Origin: Cladopsammia gracilis
Taxonomy: Eukaryota > Cnidaria > Anthozoa > Scleractinia > Dendrophylliidae
NCBI GenBank assembly: GCA_022457155.1
Contig: JAJGOT010000137.1
Coordinates: 113,501-177,500, forward strand
Reading direction: 5' to 3'
Length of the DNA stretch: 64,000 bases
A program made the position numbers and the translations under genes. This document shows, piece after piece, positions 44,657-53,783 of this stretch (the stretch's first letter is position 1; every line of letters begins with the position of its first letter). The notes below the pieces were generated by a model. That model was not told the DNA's origin and made no database searches. It worked only from the letters and a program-made list of their open reading frames with translations.

Positions 44657-45442
44657 TTAATATTTTTTTAAGGAAGTTAACTTATCCCAGAAGTTCCGCT
44701 GTAGAACTGTGTCACGTTCGTACGCAAAATGAACACCAAGCGCGTAGACAGGCTCCTCACTAATTTGTAGATTTAAAATTTTATCTTTTCTATGGCGCCA
44801 CGAACCAAGCCATAACAATTCCGATTTTGATTCGTTTATTTTAAGGCCGGAACATCTTTCAAAAAGGCCTAACAACTCAAATAGCTGCATGACGGACTCA
44901 CTATCACTCAAGAGCGCTGTCGTGTCATCCGCATACTGAGATAATTTTATTTCCTGAGATCCATTGTACACAATTTCAATTCCTTTGATGGTGTTGGAGC
45001 GTCTTATCTTTTGCGCAAGGACCTCAATAGCTATAACAAACAACATACCCGATAGTGGGCACCCCTGTCGAACACCTCTTTCAAGTAAGAAGGGTTCCGA
45101 CGCGTGACCATTGTTCAACACACAACTGGAAATATTATGATAAAAAACATAAACCCACTGGCGAAGATGAGGGCCAAAATTAGTTGCTTCCAAACATTTC
45201 TGAATGTAGTTCCATTCCACCGAATCGAAAGCTTTCTCAAAATCTAAGAAGACGGCCACGCCTGGAATATCCTTATGCTTAGTGTATTCCATTATATCTA
45301 AAATCAATCTGATGCTTTCGCCTATGAACCTTCCTTTTACGTAACCTGTTTGAGTGGGATTGATCAAAAGCGGAAGTACCTTTTCAATACGGAGAGCAAT
45401 GGTTTTGGTTGCAATTTTATAATCTACGTTAAGTAAAGTCAC
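44657..45442 (-). pseudogene. L1-like reverse transcriptase core
   Basis: 261 codons with the fingers and palm: IATKTIALRIEKVLPLLI, QTGYVKGRFIGESIRL, VFLDFEKAFDSVEW (first catalytic Asp), ERGVRQGCPLSGMLFVIAIE, LSQYADDTTALL (YADD box) and GLKINESKSELLWLG. All key RT residues are intact in this piece. It joins, after a frameshift near 45440, to 45860-45429 with NNKTPGSDGLTTEFYRAFWD and GIISLIPKKKG. Target-primed reverse transcription of its own RNA is the family role. Confidence 0.9.
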
Positions 45443-46203
45443 AGGTCTCCAGTTTTTTAAATGCTGGGTATCCTTTTTTCTTTGGAATCAAAGATATAAT
45501 CCCTTGTCGTTGAGAAATAGATAAATTTCCAGTATTGAAGGCGTAGTTAAAGCTGTTGACAACATATTTGCTAATAATGTCCCAGAAAGCTCGATAAAAT
45601 TCTGTTGTTAGCCCGTCAGAGCCAGGAGTTTTGTTATTTTGCATCATTGATAATGCATTTGTACATTCAGCTAAAGTTATCTCTCCTTCACAAGTGCTGG
45701 CCATCTCTTCAGGTAGTTGAAAATCTACATTAAAAAAATCACTAAACTCCTCACTATTAAGATTCACATTCCTAGAGGAGTTTAGTTCTTTAAAGTAGTT
45801 CCGCTCTTTATTAAGAATTTCTTTTGGATCTTTAATCCTAGTGCCGTTGTGGTTAATCAACGATGTTATATGTTTTCGCCGGTGGTTTAATTTTTCTAAA
45901 TTAAGAAAATATTTGCTGTTTTATAATAGCACCACGTGTTTTTTCAGATTGAAAATCAGAAAGTTTGATTTTGATTCGCTCAAGTTCGGCTTTGTCATCT
46001 TCACTGTATGTTGTCTGAAGTTTAGTGCTCAGTTGAGCAAACCTAGATGTAAGGAGTTTCTCTTCATCGTGGTTACGCTTTGCTTTCATTTTGGAAAACC
46101 GAACTGTCAAGCCTCTGATCTCCATCTTGACCATTTCCCAAAACAAACCTTTGTCTTCGACCTCTTTGTACTTTTCAACAAATTCTGGAATTTTGGAGCG
46201 TAA
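45429..46203 (-). pseudogene. L1-like ORF2 linker and RT fingers
   Basis: From the right side of the nested element, LRSKIPEFVEKYKEVEDKG and KGLFWEMVKMEIRGLTVRFS form the post-endonuclease linker, broken near 45900, then HNGTRIKDPKEILNKERNYF and TPGSDGLTTEFYRAFWDII (RT motif 0/1). The first codons shown by the open frame before 46203 belong to the inserted palindrome, not to the LINE. Confidence 0.8.
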
Positions 46204-46500
46204 AGGCTGGTTTTCACTAGCGCATAAGCATAAGCACAAGCCAACATACGCAGACTCAGTAACATGTTGATCATTAGTGCCTATTGTTCTGTTTTGTTCA
46301 AACAATTGCAACTAATGAATAACACGTTACTGAGTCTGCGTATGTTGGCTTGTGCTTATGCTTATGCGCTAGTGAAAACCAGCCTTAATAGAGTGATTTC
46401 ACAAACCTCGATTCTTATATGCTAATGAGAATCGTTATATGCTAATGTGAAGAACAATAGAGAACGCACGAACCAAAGTACACCATTGTTTCTGCTCAAA

Positions 46501-47233
46501 ATGTCCAATTTATGGCGGCCGTGGGATGCAGGACAAGACGAAGTGGTGCGACCAAATACCCATGATACAGGTAAAATAATCCAGCAGCAAGCAGTGGTTT
46601 ATAAAGTTTGCGAAATGCTCACAACTAAAAACCTTGAGAGTGTTTTTTTTCCGCCGAACCACTTTTTTAATGTATTTCGTTCCATTTATGCTGCGTACAG
46701 GTGCTCAAAGGAAACGCGTTACTATCGGAGAACCTGAAAGAAGATTTATTGTACAATGTTACAATACATGCCACGGCAAGGACTGGAAGGAAGTGCTGCA
46801 GTTTGTGAAACAGAGAGTATAGGAGGCGGGATTGCCTGACCACATTGTCAATATGTATCTCGACCAAACAGCAGAGCGTTTAACGGCGAGAATGAGAAAC
46901 ATAATTAAGAACGCTCAGCGCTTGCCTCAACCTGCTACATCGACAGGTATAGACGAGTCTGCTACATCGACAGGCATAGACGAAACTCCTGCGTTAATAG
47001 CCAAGCAAACAACCTACTCCACGCGGTTGACGCCAAGTCAACGAAAAGCAGAAGCTGTCAAAAGGAAGCTCGACAATGAATTTGTCGCTTCGTCATCGGA
47101 GAGTGGGGGAGAAGATGGCGGACGTGAAGAGAAAAAGGACAAAAAAAAAAAAGAAAGATCGTCCACGCGAAACAGGCACTACTTGCGCACAAAAAAATGT
47201 GCGACAAAGCCATGGACACGATGGCTGGTGTGA
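46501..47233 (+). pseudogene. Unidentified transposon protein, broken
   Basis: Inside the composite element. MSNLWRPWDAGQDEVVRPNT starts at 46501; a frameshift near 46700 leads to TIGEPERRFIVQCYNTCHGK and DWKEVLQFVKQRV, then an in-frame TAG and PDHIVNMYLDQTAERLTARM, ending in a Ser/Lys-rich acidic-basic tail. The GKDWKEV segment is reminiscent of Myb/SANT helices, but I do not recognise the family. A duplicated 21-bp unit (GCTACATCGACAGG) encodes a repeat at 46937-46985. Confidence 0.45.
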
Positions 47234-47559
47234 ACGAATTGCTTGCTAAAGTAGATTCCTATTTAGATAAGGCCAATAAATAACGGAAGGGACAAATATT
47301 AACAGGACAAAGCATCTGATTTGTTCAAGATGGGCATCAAGCCAATATCCGGATCGATATTTTAATGTGAAACTTAGTTGTTTTGAACTGTTTATGTTTG
47401 CCTGGTTTTTGAAAAGAAATGTGTTCCTATTTGCGCACGTTTTTTCCGTATGGTCAGTTATTTATTAGGTCTTGTTATGGAATTGTGAACATTTTGCCGC
47501 GATATCAGGAATTAACGAACGCTTTTCATTCAACTAATTTACATTTGTTTTTCACGTCA

Positions 47560-47770
47560 CAAAATTTCCACCAATGGCGGAGCTCCTCCTACTATATAAA
47601 ACCACACACTACCCACAATCCCTTGATTCGCTCCGACGAAGGGCTAGCGCTCGAAACGTCAGCTTTCTCGAATCTTTTTACGGTGGCTAATTTACCTTAT
47701 CGACTCAGTCGATAAAACCAAATTCTTGTGCTTCACCCCCACCGACGCAGCACCACAGTTTCTCTAGAAA
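47560..47770 (+). mobile_element. Penelope-like pLTR fragment with hammerhead-like motif
   Basis: Contains CCGACGAAGGGCTAGCGCTC followed by GAAACGTCAGC (47633-47663), then CGGTGGCTAATTTACCTTAT and ACCGACGCAGCACCACAGTT, which I recognise as the terminal region of cnidarian Penelope-like elements. No ORF remains. It sits in the composite element 46204-48210. Confidence 0.6.
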
Positions 47771-48218
47771 CTAACCCCATTCATTTGTTAAGAGAGACCT
47801 GCTTGATTTTCAGTAGTTATCGTTTCTGTTCAATAAAAAATAGTTCAAACACATTTCATTGTTGCGGTTGCTTGTGCGAACCATTCAGTTATTACACACC
47901 AGCGCGTGCACAGTTTAGAACTTGAAACAATGGTGTACTTTGGTGCGTGCGTTCTCTATTGTTCTTCACATTAGCATATAACGATTCTCATTAGCATATA
48001 AGAATCGAGGTTTGTGAAATCACTCTAAGGGCTGGTTTTCACTAGCGCATAAGCATAAGCACAAGCCAACATACGCAGACTCAGTAACATGTTGATCATT
48101 AGTGCCTATTGTTCTGTTTTGTTCAAACAATTGGAACTAATGAATAACACGTTACTGAGTCTGCTTATGTTGGCTTGTGCTTATGCTTATGCGCTAGTGA
48201 AAACCAGCCCTAATAAAG

Positions 48219-48680
48219 CTACGTATTCATTGTCAGATAACAAAGATTTATTAAACCTCCAAACACAAGGTTCTCATTTGCATATGCAAATAACACAGAA
48301 CTGGACAGATCCCAAAGGAAAAGTATTTGTTGAGAAGGATCATTTGGTGCATAAATATTCACAAAAACTATGTTTGTTTCATCTATTGATGTTTCTGCGA
48401 GAATATATCTTCCATTTTTATCGGTTAAGATTTTGTTAATAGTAACATTAAGATTTGGTTTAAACAGGGCCATTACTCCTTTACTGTGAGTTGTACCATG
48501 GCTAGCTACAACTTTCCCACCCCACTCGGCTTCCCATCGCTTTATAGTTTCCGATGAAGAATAAGTTTCTTGGAGGAAAACAACGTCCGATCGTTGCAGG
48601 TGCAGCCACCGAAAAACCTGTCTTCTTTTTCTTGAACTATTTAGCCCTCTTACATTCAGTGACAAAGGCTTATGTAACAT
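48219..48680 (-). pseudogene. L1-like endonuclease, C-terminal half deleted
   Basis: MLHKPLSLNVRGLNSSRKRR starts an APE-type endonuclease: LNVRGLN (catalytic Asn), VVFLQETY (Glu), then INIVFVNIYAPN-like strand. After ENLVFGG, where GDFN is expected, the sequence jumps with a frame change to sequence that encodes the post-endonuclease linker (FN-S-LLSDNEYVAL), so the segment with the catalytic SDH motif is absent. Confidence 0.8.
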
Positions 48681-48987
48681 ATTTATTGCTCAATTATATA
48701 ATGAAATGATTTTCTTTGCCCGTGTGCCACAAGCCATAGACAAAAGTATAAATTTATATTGCCTGGATCGCTTTCCCCATTGGGGAAAAGAAGCAAAATT
48801 GACTGCGCAAAAATTACGATGAAACAAGAAAAAAAAAAACACGAAACGTACAAACAAAAACTCCATAACTTACCTCTGAATTTGAGCGGCGTTGACTGAC
48901 TGCGTATCGAGCTAAATTAGATTGTAAAGCACACTACTGGTCCTTCAAATATGGCCGTGAATAATAACATAAAAGTTTTGAGCTGTT

Positions 48988-49872
48988 TTATGCGTCCATT
49001 AAATGTCCGTAGAGAGGGAAAGCATTTGTCTCAGGGCCGCGGTAAAGCGACCCGTCTATAATTAGCCTTTCTACCTTGAAAAATGCAGTACGCTTTACTT
49101 GCTTGGCAGCTTTTAATACTGGGCATAGTTTTTTCCTTATTTCTTCTACCTCGTTTGGAAAGTCGTCGGAAATTCCAAGATTGCGGCCTTTCGTAAGGTT
49201 TTTGATAAAAGATTTAATAAACTCTTTGTCGTGGAAGCTGGAAAGCTTAACAATAATCGGTCGTGGCTTGGAATTCGAGATGCCAGACGCTACTCGACGA
49301 ACTGATACCCTGTGCACTCTATCGAACTGAATGATACTTTCCTCGTCCTCTTTAGGGATCCTTAAGTCGGTACGCAAAAATTCCCTCAATAAATCTTCTG
49401 TGTCTTCATTCGATTCATGCTCGCGTTCTTTTATTCCATAGAATTTTAAATTACTTCTGCGGCTATAACACTCTAATTTAATATGACGGCGCTTCAATTC
49501 GGCGAGATCACATTGGACGTGTTGAAGTGAAGCTTCGGTAGTCTTCTGTTGTTCAACGATGTTATCTTGTAAACCTTGCATTTCTTTTATCTCAGTTTGA
49601 GAACTTTCGAGGCTTTCTTGCAAACTTTTCTGTTCATCTTCGAGGGATTTAACTCGGTTCTTGTAGGTTTCAAATTCGCCTGTTAACTTTAGTAGTCTTT
49701 CAAGCTTCTCATCAATTTCAGCGAGACGATCATTTGTTGACTTGCATTTCCAGCAGTCATGGCTGTCGTTCTCGAAGACCTCCTCGTCTGTTTGTGAGCT
49801 TCCTTCGCGTGTACGCTTCATTTTTCTTTCTTTGACAGCTTCGCAGGATATTTTTGGTTTGTTTTTAGACAT
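48988..49872 (-). CDS. L1-like ORF1 protein
   Basis: 294 codons from ATG 49872 (MSKNKPKISCEAVKERKMKR). Residues ~45-135 form a coiled coil with heptads (IDEKLERLLKLTGEFETYKN) for trimer formation; then an RRM-like fold, RRSNLKFYGIKE to RPIIVKLSSFHDKEFIKSFI, and the C-terminal domain GRNLGISDDFPNEVEEIRKK. This is the RNA-binding chaperone layout of L1 ORF1p. The frame is intact, unlike ORF2. An in-frame upstream extension exists but lacks an ATG. Confidence 0.85.
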   Translation of the reverse strand: MSKNKPKISCEAVKERKMKRTREGSSQTDEEVFENDSHDCWKCKSTNDRLAEIDEKLERLLKLTGEFETYKNRVKSLEDEQKSLQESLESSQTEIKEMQGLQDNIVEQQKTTEASLQHVQCDLAELKRRHIKLECYSRRSNLKFYGIKEREHESNEDTEDLLREFLRTDLRIPKEDEESIIQFDRVHRVSVRRVASGISNSKPRPIIVKLSSFHDKEFIKSFIKNLTKGRNLGISDDFPNEVEEIRKKLCPVLKAAKQVKRTAFFKVERLIIDGSLYRGPETNAFPLYGHLMDA

Positions 49873-49980
49873 TACTGAATTGTTGTTTTGTGAGAAATGG
49901 CCATATTCGGGACCAAGGCGGAGCAATTCTAACAGAGCGATTGAAACACGTCCGCCATGGTCGGCGTCGACACCAGTCTC

Positions 49981-50170
49981 CTAACTAGCTGGAGTTGTTT
50001 TACGGCAGACCCGAGTTCAACTCCTCGACCACGCTTGTAAAATAGCCAACTGGTCTGCCTCCTGCCAGTTGGGATTTTTAAAAATGGTATGTTCAGTTTT
50101 GTATACTCGGAGATAGCTCCTTCGAGCTATTCTAAATCCGAGTTTAAATAAAAGTTATCTTTATTCACAA
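49981..50170 (+). repeat. tRNA-Ser-type SINE, 3' part
   Basis: Begins with the second copy of the LINE target duplication (CTAACTAGCTGGAG) and continues TTGTTTTACGGCAGACCCGA, CAACTCCTCGACCACGCTTG, GCCAGTTGGGA, ending AATAAAAGTTATC. Together with 42903-42995 it rebuilds one SINE when the LINE and one duplication are removed. Confidence 0.85.
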
Positions 50171-50229
50171 AATAGATACTGAAGTACTGCTCTCGGGTCG
50201 TACTTATATTCTCTGCACAGTTGCTGTAG

Positions 50230-50545
50230 AATCTTTCATTTAGAGCATTTCATATTCACGAGTTGGCTCACTGAGGAGCCTTTGATTGTAAGGAAGGGTC
50301 GCTCAAACATGAGCCAGTGATGTGTGGAGCATTTCGTATTCACGGGTTGGCCCACAGGAGCCTTTGATTTAGTTGAGTACTTTGTGCTTATAAATGAGCC
50401 AACTAAGGATGCATGAAATCGCTGTATATAGTGCCTATGGATGCAGGGTATTGTATTGTTGTTGTCGAGACAGGTGTTCATTACTGCAGTTTGCTGCGGT
50501 TGGCTGGGGGTAGTTCTTTTGCACAACACACATCATGACTCAGAA
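50230..50545. repeat. Interspersed repeat family (also at 17118 and 23700)
   Basis: GAGCATTTCATATTCACGAG and TTGGCTCACTGAGGAGCC are the unfilled version of the site occupied by the piggyBac-like MITE at 17151. The unit is partly tandem: GAGCATTTCGTATTCACGGG recurs at 50327. The right part matches 23790-23910. Confidence 0.65.
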
Positions 50546-50739
50546 CGATGCATTAATGTAAACGTTAAACTATAATTATTAGAGTTTAGTTTAACTTCTG
50601 GGGATAAAAAAGCCTGTCGTGAAGCGTTTATACGCTCATAAAGTAATTTTCTCGTTTCATTATAATTGAGCAGTTGATTACGCAAACCATTGTTTCGCTA
50701 AAGCGCTTATAAAATCTGAAGAATGTCACAGGAAACATT

Positions 50740-50890
50740 GTGGCACACAACAAGTAAACCGAACTTTGACAAACAAGAGTCTGGGTAATTGTCGAGAATC
50801 GAGAGTCGAGAGTAACATGTCGAGAGTCGAGACTCACATGTCGAGAGTCCATACTTTCATCAATCGATAAATCCATATTAATCGATTACT
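50740..50890. repeat. Left arm of a long-range inverted repeat
   Basis: GGGTAATTGTCGAGAATCGA, ACATGTCGAGAGTC and CATCAATCGATAAAT are the inverse of 54645-54790 with mismatches. The arm itself is built of short palindromes (GACATGTC, GAGTCTCGACTC). The pair encloses about 3.8 kb including the Penelope-like copies. Confidence 0.65.
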
Positions 50891-51360
50891 TTATTTGGTT
50901 GGAACAGTTACAGACTTCACAAAAACAGAAATTCATAGAAATTTGGCATAAAAAAATATGAGTACAAACATCTGTTCTATACAAACCGCGATAAAATAAG
51001 AGAATTAAAATATTTGTAATCTTTTGGTATAAAATAAACTAGCATGTTCTTGGCACATTAAAAGCTGACAGTATCTGATGGTATCTAATTCTAACAACTA
51101 GTTGTAAGGCTTTTTGAATACGTATTTTTACGCGGACACGCACCCATTGATAAAGCTTACAGTGCTATCTAAATCCGCGGTAAATTATTTTCACAATTTA
51201 GCAAGTTTAAAATTTTTAGTGCTTTATAGTCAACCAAAAACTGCTTTTCCTTTGTATACCCTATCTTGAAAAAGAACTGGTGCTACACGTATAAACTGAA
51301 TGAAACTTCACCAGGCTTCGAAATCTTATCCTAACTTAGATGACACGGACTATTTAGCGT
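50891..51360. other. Flank of the Penelope-like copies
   Basis: 51215-51350 (AAACTGCTTTTCCTTTG, CGAAATCTTATC) is repeated in direct orientation at 54262-54375. No gene. Confidence 0.5.
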
Positions 51361-52703
51361 GTTAAAGTTTTTGAATAAGTTCCAAACGTTTCGGGCTTTG
51401 CCCTTCTTCAGTGGAAATATGTTCGTTGAGAAATACGCCACGACATCTAAAGTTTAAAATGATTGTCTCTTGCATGCGCGCGCGCGACCTTCAGAAGAAA
51501 CGAAAGTCACAATTTAGGCCGCGCGGTTGACAGGTACCAAGTTGGAAAATAAGGCGCATCTCCTGCCGTTTCCTTTGCTTGTTTCCGCCGCAGAGCTTGA
51601 CGCCGCAAACCAGCACGTCATCCGCAGAGTGTCCATTGGAACTGAAATGCTCTGCGACTGGAAAACCGGGTGCACTCTTGGTAATACTCCTGAGATGTTC
51701 GCCAAACCGTTCCCTAAGAGTGCGCCCAGTTTCGCCGATGTAAATGGCAGGGCAGCGACGGCAGGAGATGCAGTATATAAGGCCAGATGACAGACAGGTA
51801 AAGGACTCTCTGATGGTGAAGGAGCCTTTTGGAGCCAGTAGAGTAGTGTCATTTGAGATGTGGTCACAGGTACGGCAGCGGGGGTGTCGACAAGGAGAAG
51901 AACCTGCGGGCGAAGTAGTTTGATTTGTGTCGGACGTGTGGACCAAGACGTTTCGTAGGTTTTGATCTCGGCGATAAGCGATCATTGGTGGCTGAGGAAA
52001 TATTTCCTTGGTTTCAGGGTCGTTCGATATGATGCTGAAGTTGTCGAGCAAAATCCGTTTGATTCTGTTGTTCAGAGGATGGTAAGTAAGAACCAAAGGG
52101 ATCCTGCTCTCCTTTTCATCGGCCAAGGTGTTCCGTTTGAGGGCGTCGGTCTGTTTGACATGTCGGATTTCCTCAAGATCATTTTGGAGAGTGTGTGCAT
52201 TGTAACCACGCCTTTCAAAGAAAGAGGCCATTTCGTGTGCTCTTGCTAGAAAGTCGGCGTCGTCAGAGCAGAGGCGTCGAAGGCGTAAGAGCTGACTGTG
52301 AGGTAGGCTTTCTTTGCAGTGTCGAGGATGCGATGACTGGTGGTGAAGATAACTGTGGGTATCTGTGGGCTTGTAGTAGATGGAAGTAGAGATTCGATTG
52401 CCAGAAATGCGTAAATTGATATCAAGGAAAGGCAGTTCGGTTTCAGAGATAGAATGAGTGAATTGAAGTGCAGGGTGAAAGTTGGAAACAAAATCAATGT
52501 ATTCTTCCAGTTGAACGCGGTTGCAATTCGCGACCCCTACGATATCATCAATGTATCGCTTGTGGAGTTGAGGTACAAAGCCGGTGTATTGTCGCATGAT
52601 TTGGTCTTCGACATATCCCACGAAAAGGCACGCATAGTTAGGGCCCATCTTACTGCCCATGGCGACTCCCCCTGTTTGATGGTAAAATTCGCCATTGAAA
52701 GTG
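51361..52703 (-). mobile_element. Penelope-like retroelement, left copy (5' truncated)
   Basis: Minus-strand copy with RT and GIY-YIG endonuclease and a 3' region including a hammerhead-like motif (51380-51416). It is 5' truncated within the RT and joined head to head to a second copy at 52704. The copies share more than 350 bp of 3' sequence in inverted orientation with few differences. Confidence 0.85.
51380..51416 (-). ncRNA. Hammerhead-ribozyme-like motif, left copy
   Basis: On the minus strand: stem I TTCCA, core CTGAAGA, one extra A, stem II GGGC-AAA-GCCC, GAAAC, GTT, stem I TGGAA. It matches the type I layout (CUGANGA ... GAAA ... NUH). Stem III is only the self-complementary ACGU, which could form between two molecules. 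The extra A before stem II departs from the consensus. Confidence 0.55.
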
Positions 52704-52735
52704 AAGGCATCTCCTGCCGTCGCTGCCCTGCTCAA
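51491..52735 (-). CDS. Penelope-like RT with GIY-YIG endonuclease
   Basis: 414 codons open to the stop at 51491. The first ~10 residues (SRAATAGDA) are antisense of the neighbouring inverted copy; true Penelope sequence starts at AFTFNGEFYHQTGGVAMG. RT features: TGGVAMGSKMGPNYACLFVG and HKRYIDDIVGVAN (YIDD box, residues 61-64), LPFLDINLR. A linker with PCRHPRCRTCDHI (Cys cluster, 281-291) precedes the GIY-YIG nuclease: GLIYCISCRRCPAIYIGETG (318-337), then RTLRERFGEHL. Penelope elements copy RNA at nicked targets using these two domains. The N-terminal third of the RT is missing, so this copy cannot be autonomous. Confidence 0.9.
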   Translation of the reverse strand: MSRAATAGDAFTFNGEFYHQTGGVAMGSKMGPNYACLFVGYVEDQIMRQYTGFVPQLHKRYIDDIVGVANCNRVQLEEYIDFVSNFHPALQFTHSISETELPFLDINLRISGNRISTSIYYKPTDTHSYLHHQSSHPRHCKESLPHSQLLRLRRLCSDDADFLARAHEMASFFERRGYNAHTLQNDLEEIRHVKQTDALKRNTLADEKESRIPLVLTYHPLNNRIKRILLDNFSIISNDPETKEIFPQPPMIAYRRDQNLRNVLVHTSDTNQTTSPAGSSPCRHPRCRTCDHISNDTTLLAPKGSFTIRESFTCLSSGLIYCISCRRCPAIYIGETGRTLRERFGEHLRSITKSAPGFPVAEHFSSNGHSADDVLVCGVKLCGGNKQRKRQEMRLIFQLGTCQPRGLNCDFRFF

Positions 52736-52744
52736 GCAGTTTAA

Positions 52745-53399
52745 GGCCTGGGTTTAAAGTGTGTTCGGAAAATATGGTTGACACTTAATATCTTCACCGA
52801 GAAAACCTAGATCAAAATGACATTTTCCCTGAATGTTAATCTTGATGTTTTCTTTTGCCTTAACGCAAAAGTTTGGTCACGTGACATGTCACGTGATCAA
52901 AATTTTAAAATTACCTAAATCGGCGATTTGGTAGCGAATTTACTTTGTATAGTTAAATAAATTAGCTTTTCCGATGGAGGTTTAACATATTTAACCTTCT
53001 ACGTTTGGAATGATTGTCCTCAAGTCTTTAAATTACAGTTATAAATAATTATAGGTTGAATTTTGGACTGAAAAATGACCTTTGTCCTCATAATTTTTTT
53101 TAGAGATTAATGGTCACTCATTCCAAACGTAAAGGGCTGGAGATATTTAATCTGCATCAGAAAAGCATTTTTATTTGATGTTTTCTCTTAAACCCGTCAC
53201 CAATTCGTCAAATATTTGCTATTTTAAGAAAAATGGCCACGTGACATGTCACGTGACCTATGCCAAAGCTTATTATACTTAAAAATGTTAAGGACAATAA
53301 TATCTTCCTATGTGCCAATTTTCGATTCAGTTCCATTCCGTTTGTAAAAGTTATTACGAATAAACCGTTTTTTCCTGGTCAAAGCCCTTGACCCAGGCC
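52745..53399. mobile_element. TTAA MITE inside the right Penelope copy
   Basis: Ends GGCCTGGGTTTAAAG and TTGACCCAGGCC with TTAA on both sides (52741-52744, 53400-53403). Outside these, CTCAAGCAGT and ACTACTTGAG are themselves inverse, so the site before insertion was a ~24-bp palindrome. Two copies of the perfect 18-bp palindrome CACGTGACATGTCACGTG lie at 52878-52895 and 53239-53256. Inner arms around AAACGTAGAAGG/TTCCAAACGT are also inverted. No gene. Confidence 0.75.
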
Positions 53400-53412
53400 T
53401 TAAACTACTTGA

Positions 53413-53672
53413 GTGCCATTTACATCGGCGAAACTGGGCACACTCTTAGGGAACGGTTTGGCGAACATCTCAGGAGTATTACCAAGAGTGCACCCGGTTT
53501 TCCAGTCGCAGAGCATTTCAGTTCCAATGGACACTCTGCGGATGACGTGCTGGTTTGCGGCGTCAAGCTCTGCGGCGGAAACAAGCAAAGGAAACGGCAG
53601 GAGATGCGCCTTATTTTCCAACTTGGTACCTGTCAACCGCGCGGCCTAAATTGTGACTTTCGTTTCTTCTGA
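53413..53672 (+). pseudogene. GIY-YIG endonuclease fragment, right Penelope copy
   Basis: Encodes IYIGETGHTLRERFGEHLRS through VCGVKLCGGNKQRKRQEMRL to RGLNCDFRFF and a stop, identical in protein to residues ~331-414 of the left copy except one Arg to His change. The start of the open frame lies in the inserted MITE and is not real. Confidence 0.85.
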
Positions 53673-53746
53673 AGGTCGCGCGCGCGCATGCAAGAGACAA
53701 TCATTTTAAACTTTAGATGTCGTGGCGTATTTCTCAACGAACATAT

Positions 53747-53783
53747 TTCCACTGAAGAAGGGCAAAGCCCGAAACGTTTGGAA
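53747..53783 (+). ncRNA. Hammerhead-ribozyme-like motif, right copy
   Basis: Same sequence as 51380-51416 in the opposite orientation: TTCCA, CTGAAGA, A, GGGCAAAGCCC, GAAAC, GTT, TGGAA. It lies about 75 bp after the endonuclease stop, in the sense of the element, which fits reports of hammerhead motifs in Penelope-like elements. Confidence 0.55.

Larger units (their letters stand above)
46204..48210. mobile_element. Composite element bordered by two 182-bp palindromes
   Basis: Two near-identical 182-bp foldbacks (46204-46385 and 48029-48210), each starting GGCTGGTTTTCACTAGCGCA and ending with its inverse and each flanked by TAA, border an inner segment whose own ends, TAGAGTGATTTCACAAACC and its inverse, are ~95-bp inverted repeats (46389-46490, 47928-48027). 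The whole is flanked by TAA (46201-46203, 48211-48213) and the LINE reading frame resumes on both sides with only this 3-bp duplication. The TAA target suggests a PIF/Harbinger-type transposase acting on the outer ends. Confidence 0.8.
42996..49980 (-). mobile_element. L1-like LINE, inserted in a SINE and itself interrupted
   Basis: A minus-strand LINE with a T-rich (poly-A) 3' end at 42997-43020, bounded by a 14-bp target duplication CTAACTAGCTGGAG (42982-42995 and 49981-49994). ORF1 lies at 49872-48988; ORF2 pieces are endonuclease (48680-48219) and, beyond the nested element 46204-48210, linker and RT to 43360. Without the nested insert it is about 5 kb. The endonuclease has an internal deletion and the RT has frameshifts, so it is inactive, but the clear target duplication shows a full-length or near full-length insertion. 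Confidence 0.9.

Noticed and set aside
47728..47925. ORF beginning MLHPHRRSTTVSLETNPIHL
   Set aside because: It lies in the Penelope terminal fragment, which is non-coding in this family.
51514..51867. 117-codon ORF overlapping the Penelope endonuclease
   Set aside because: Alternative frame of the GIY-YIG region; its inverted twin at 53413-53649 arises for the same reason.
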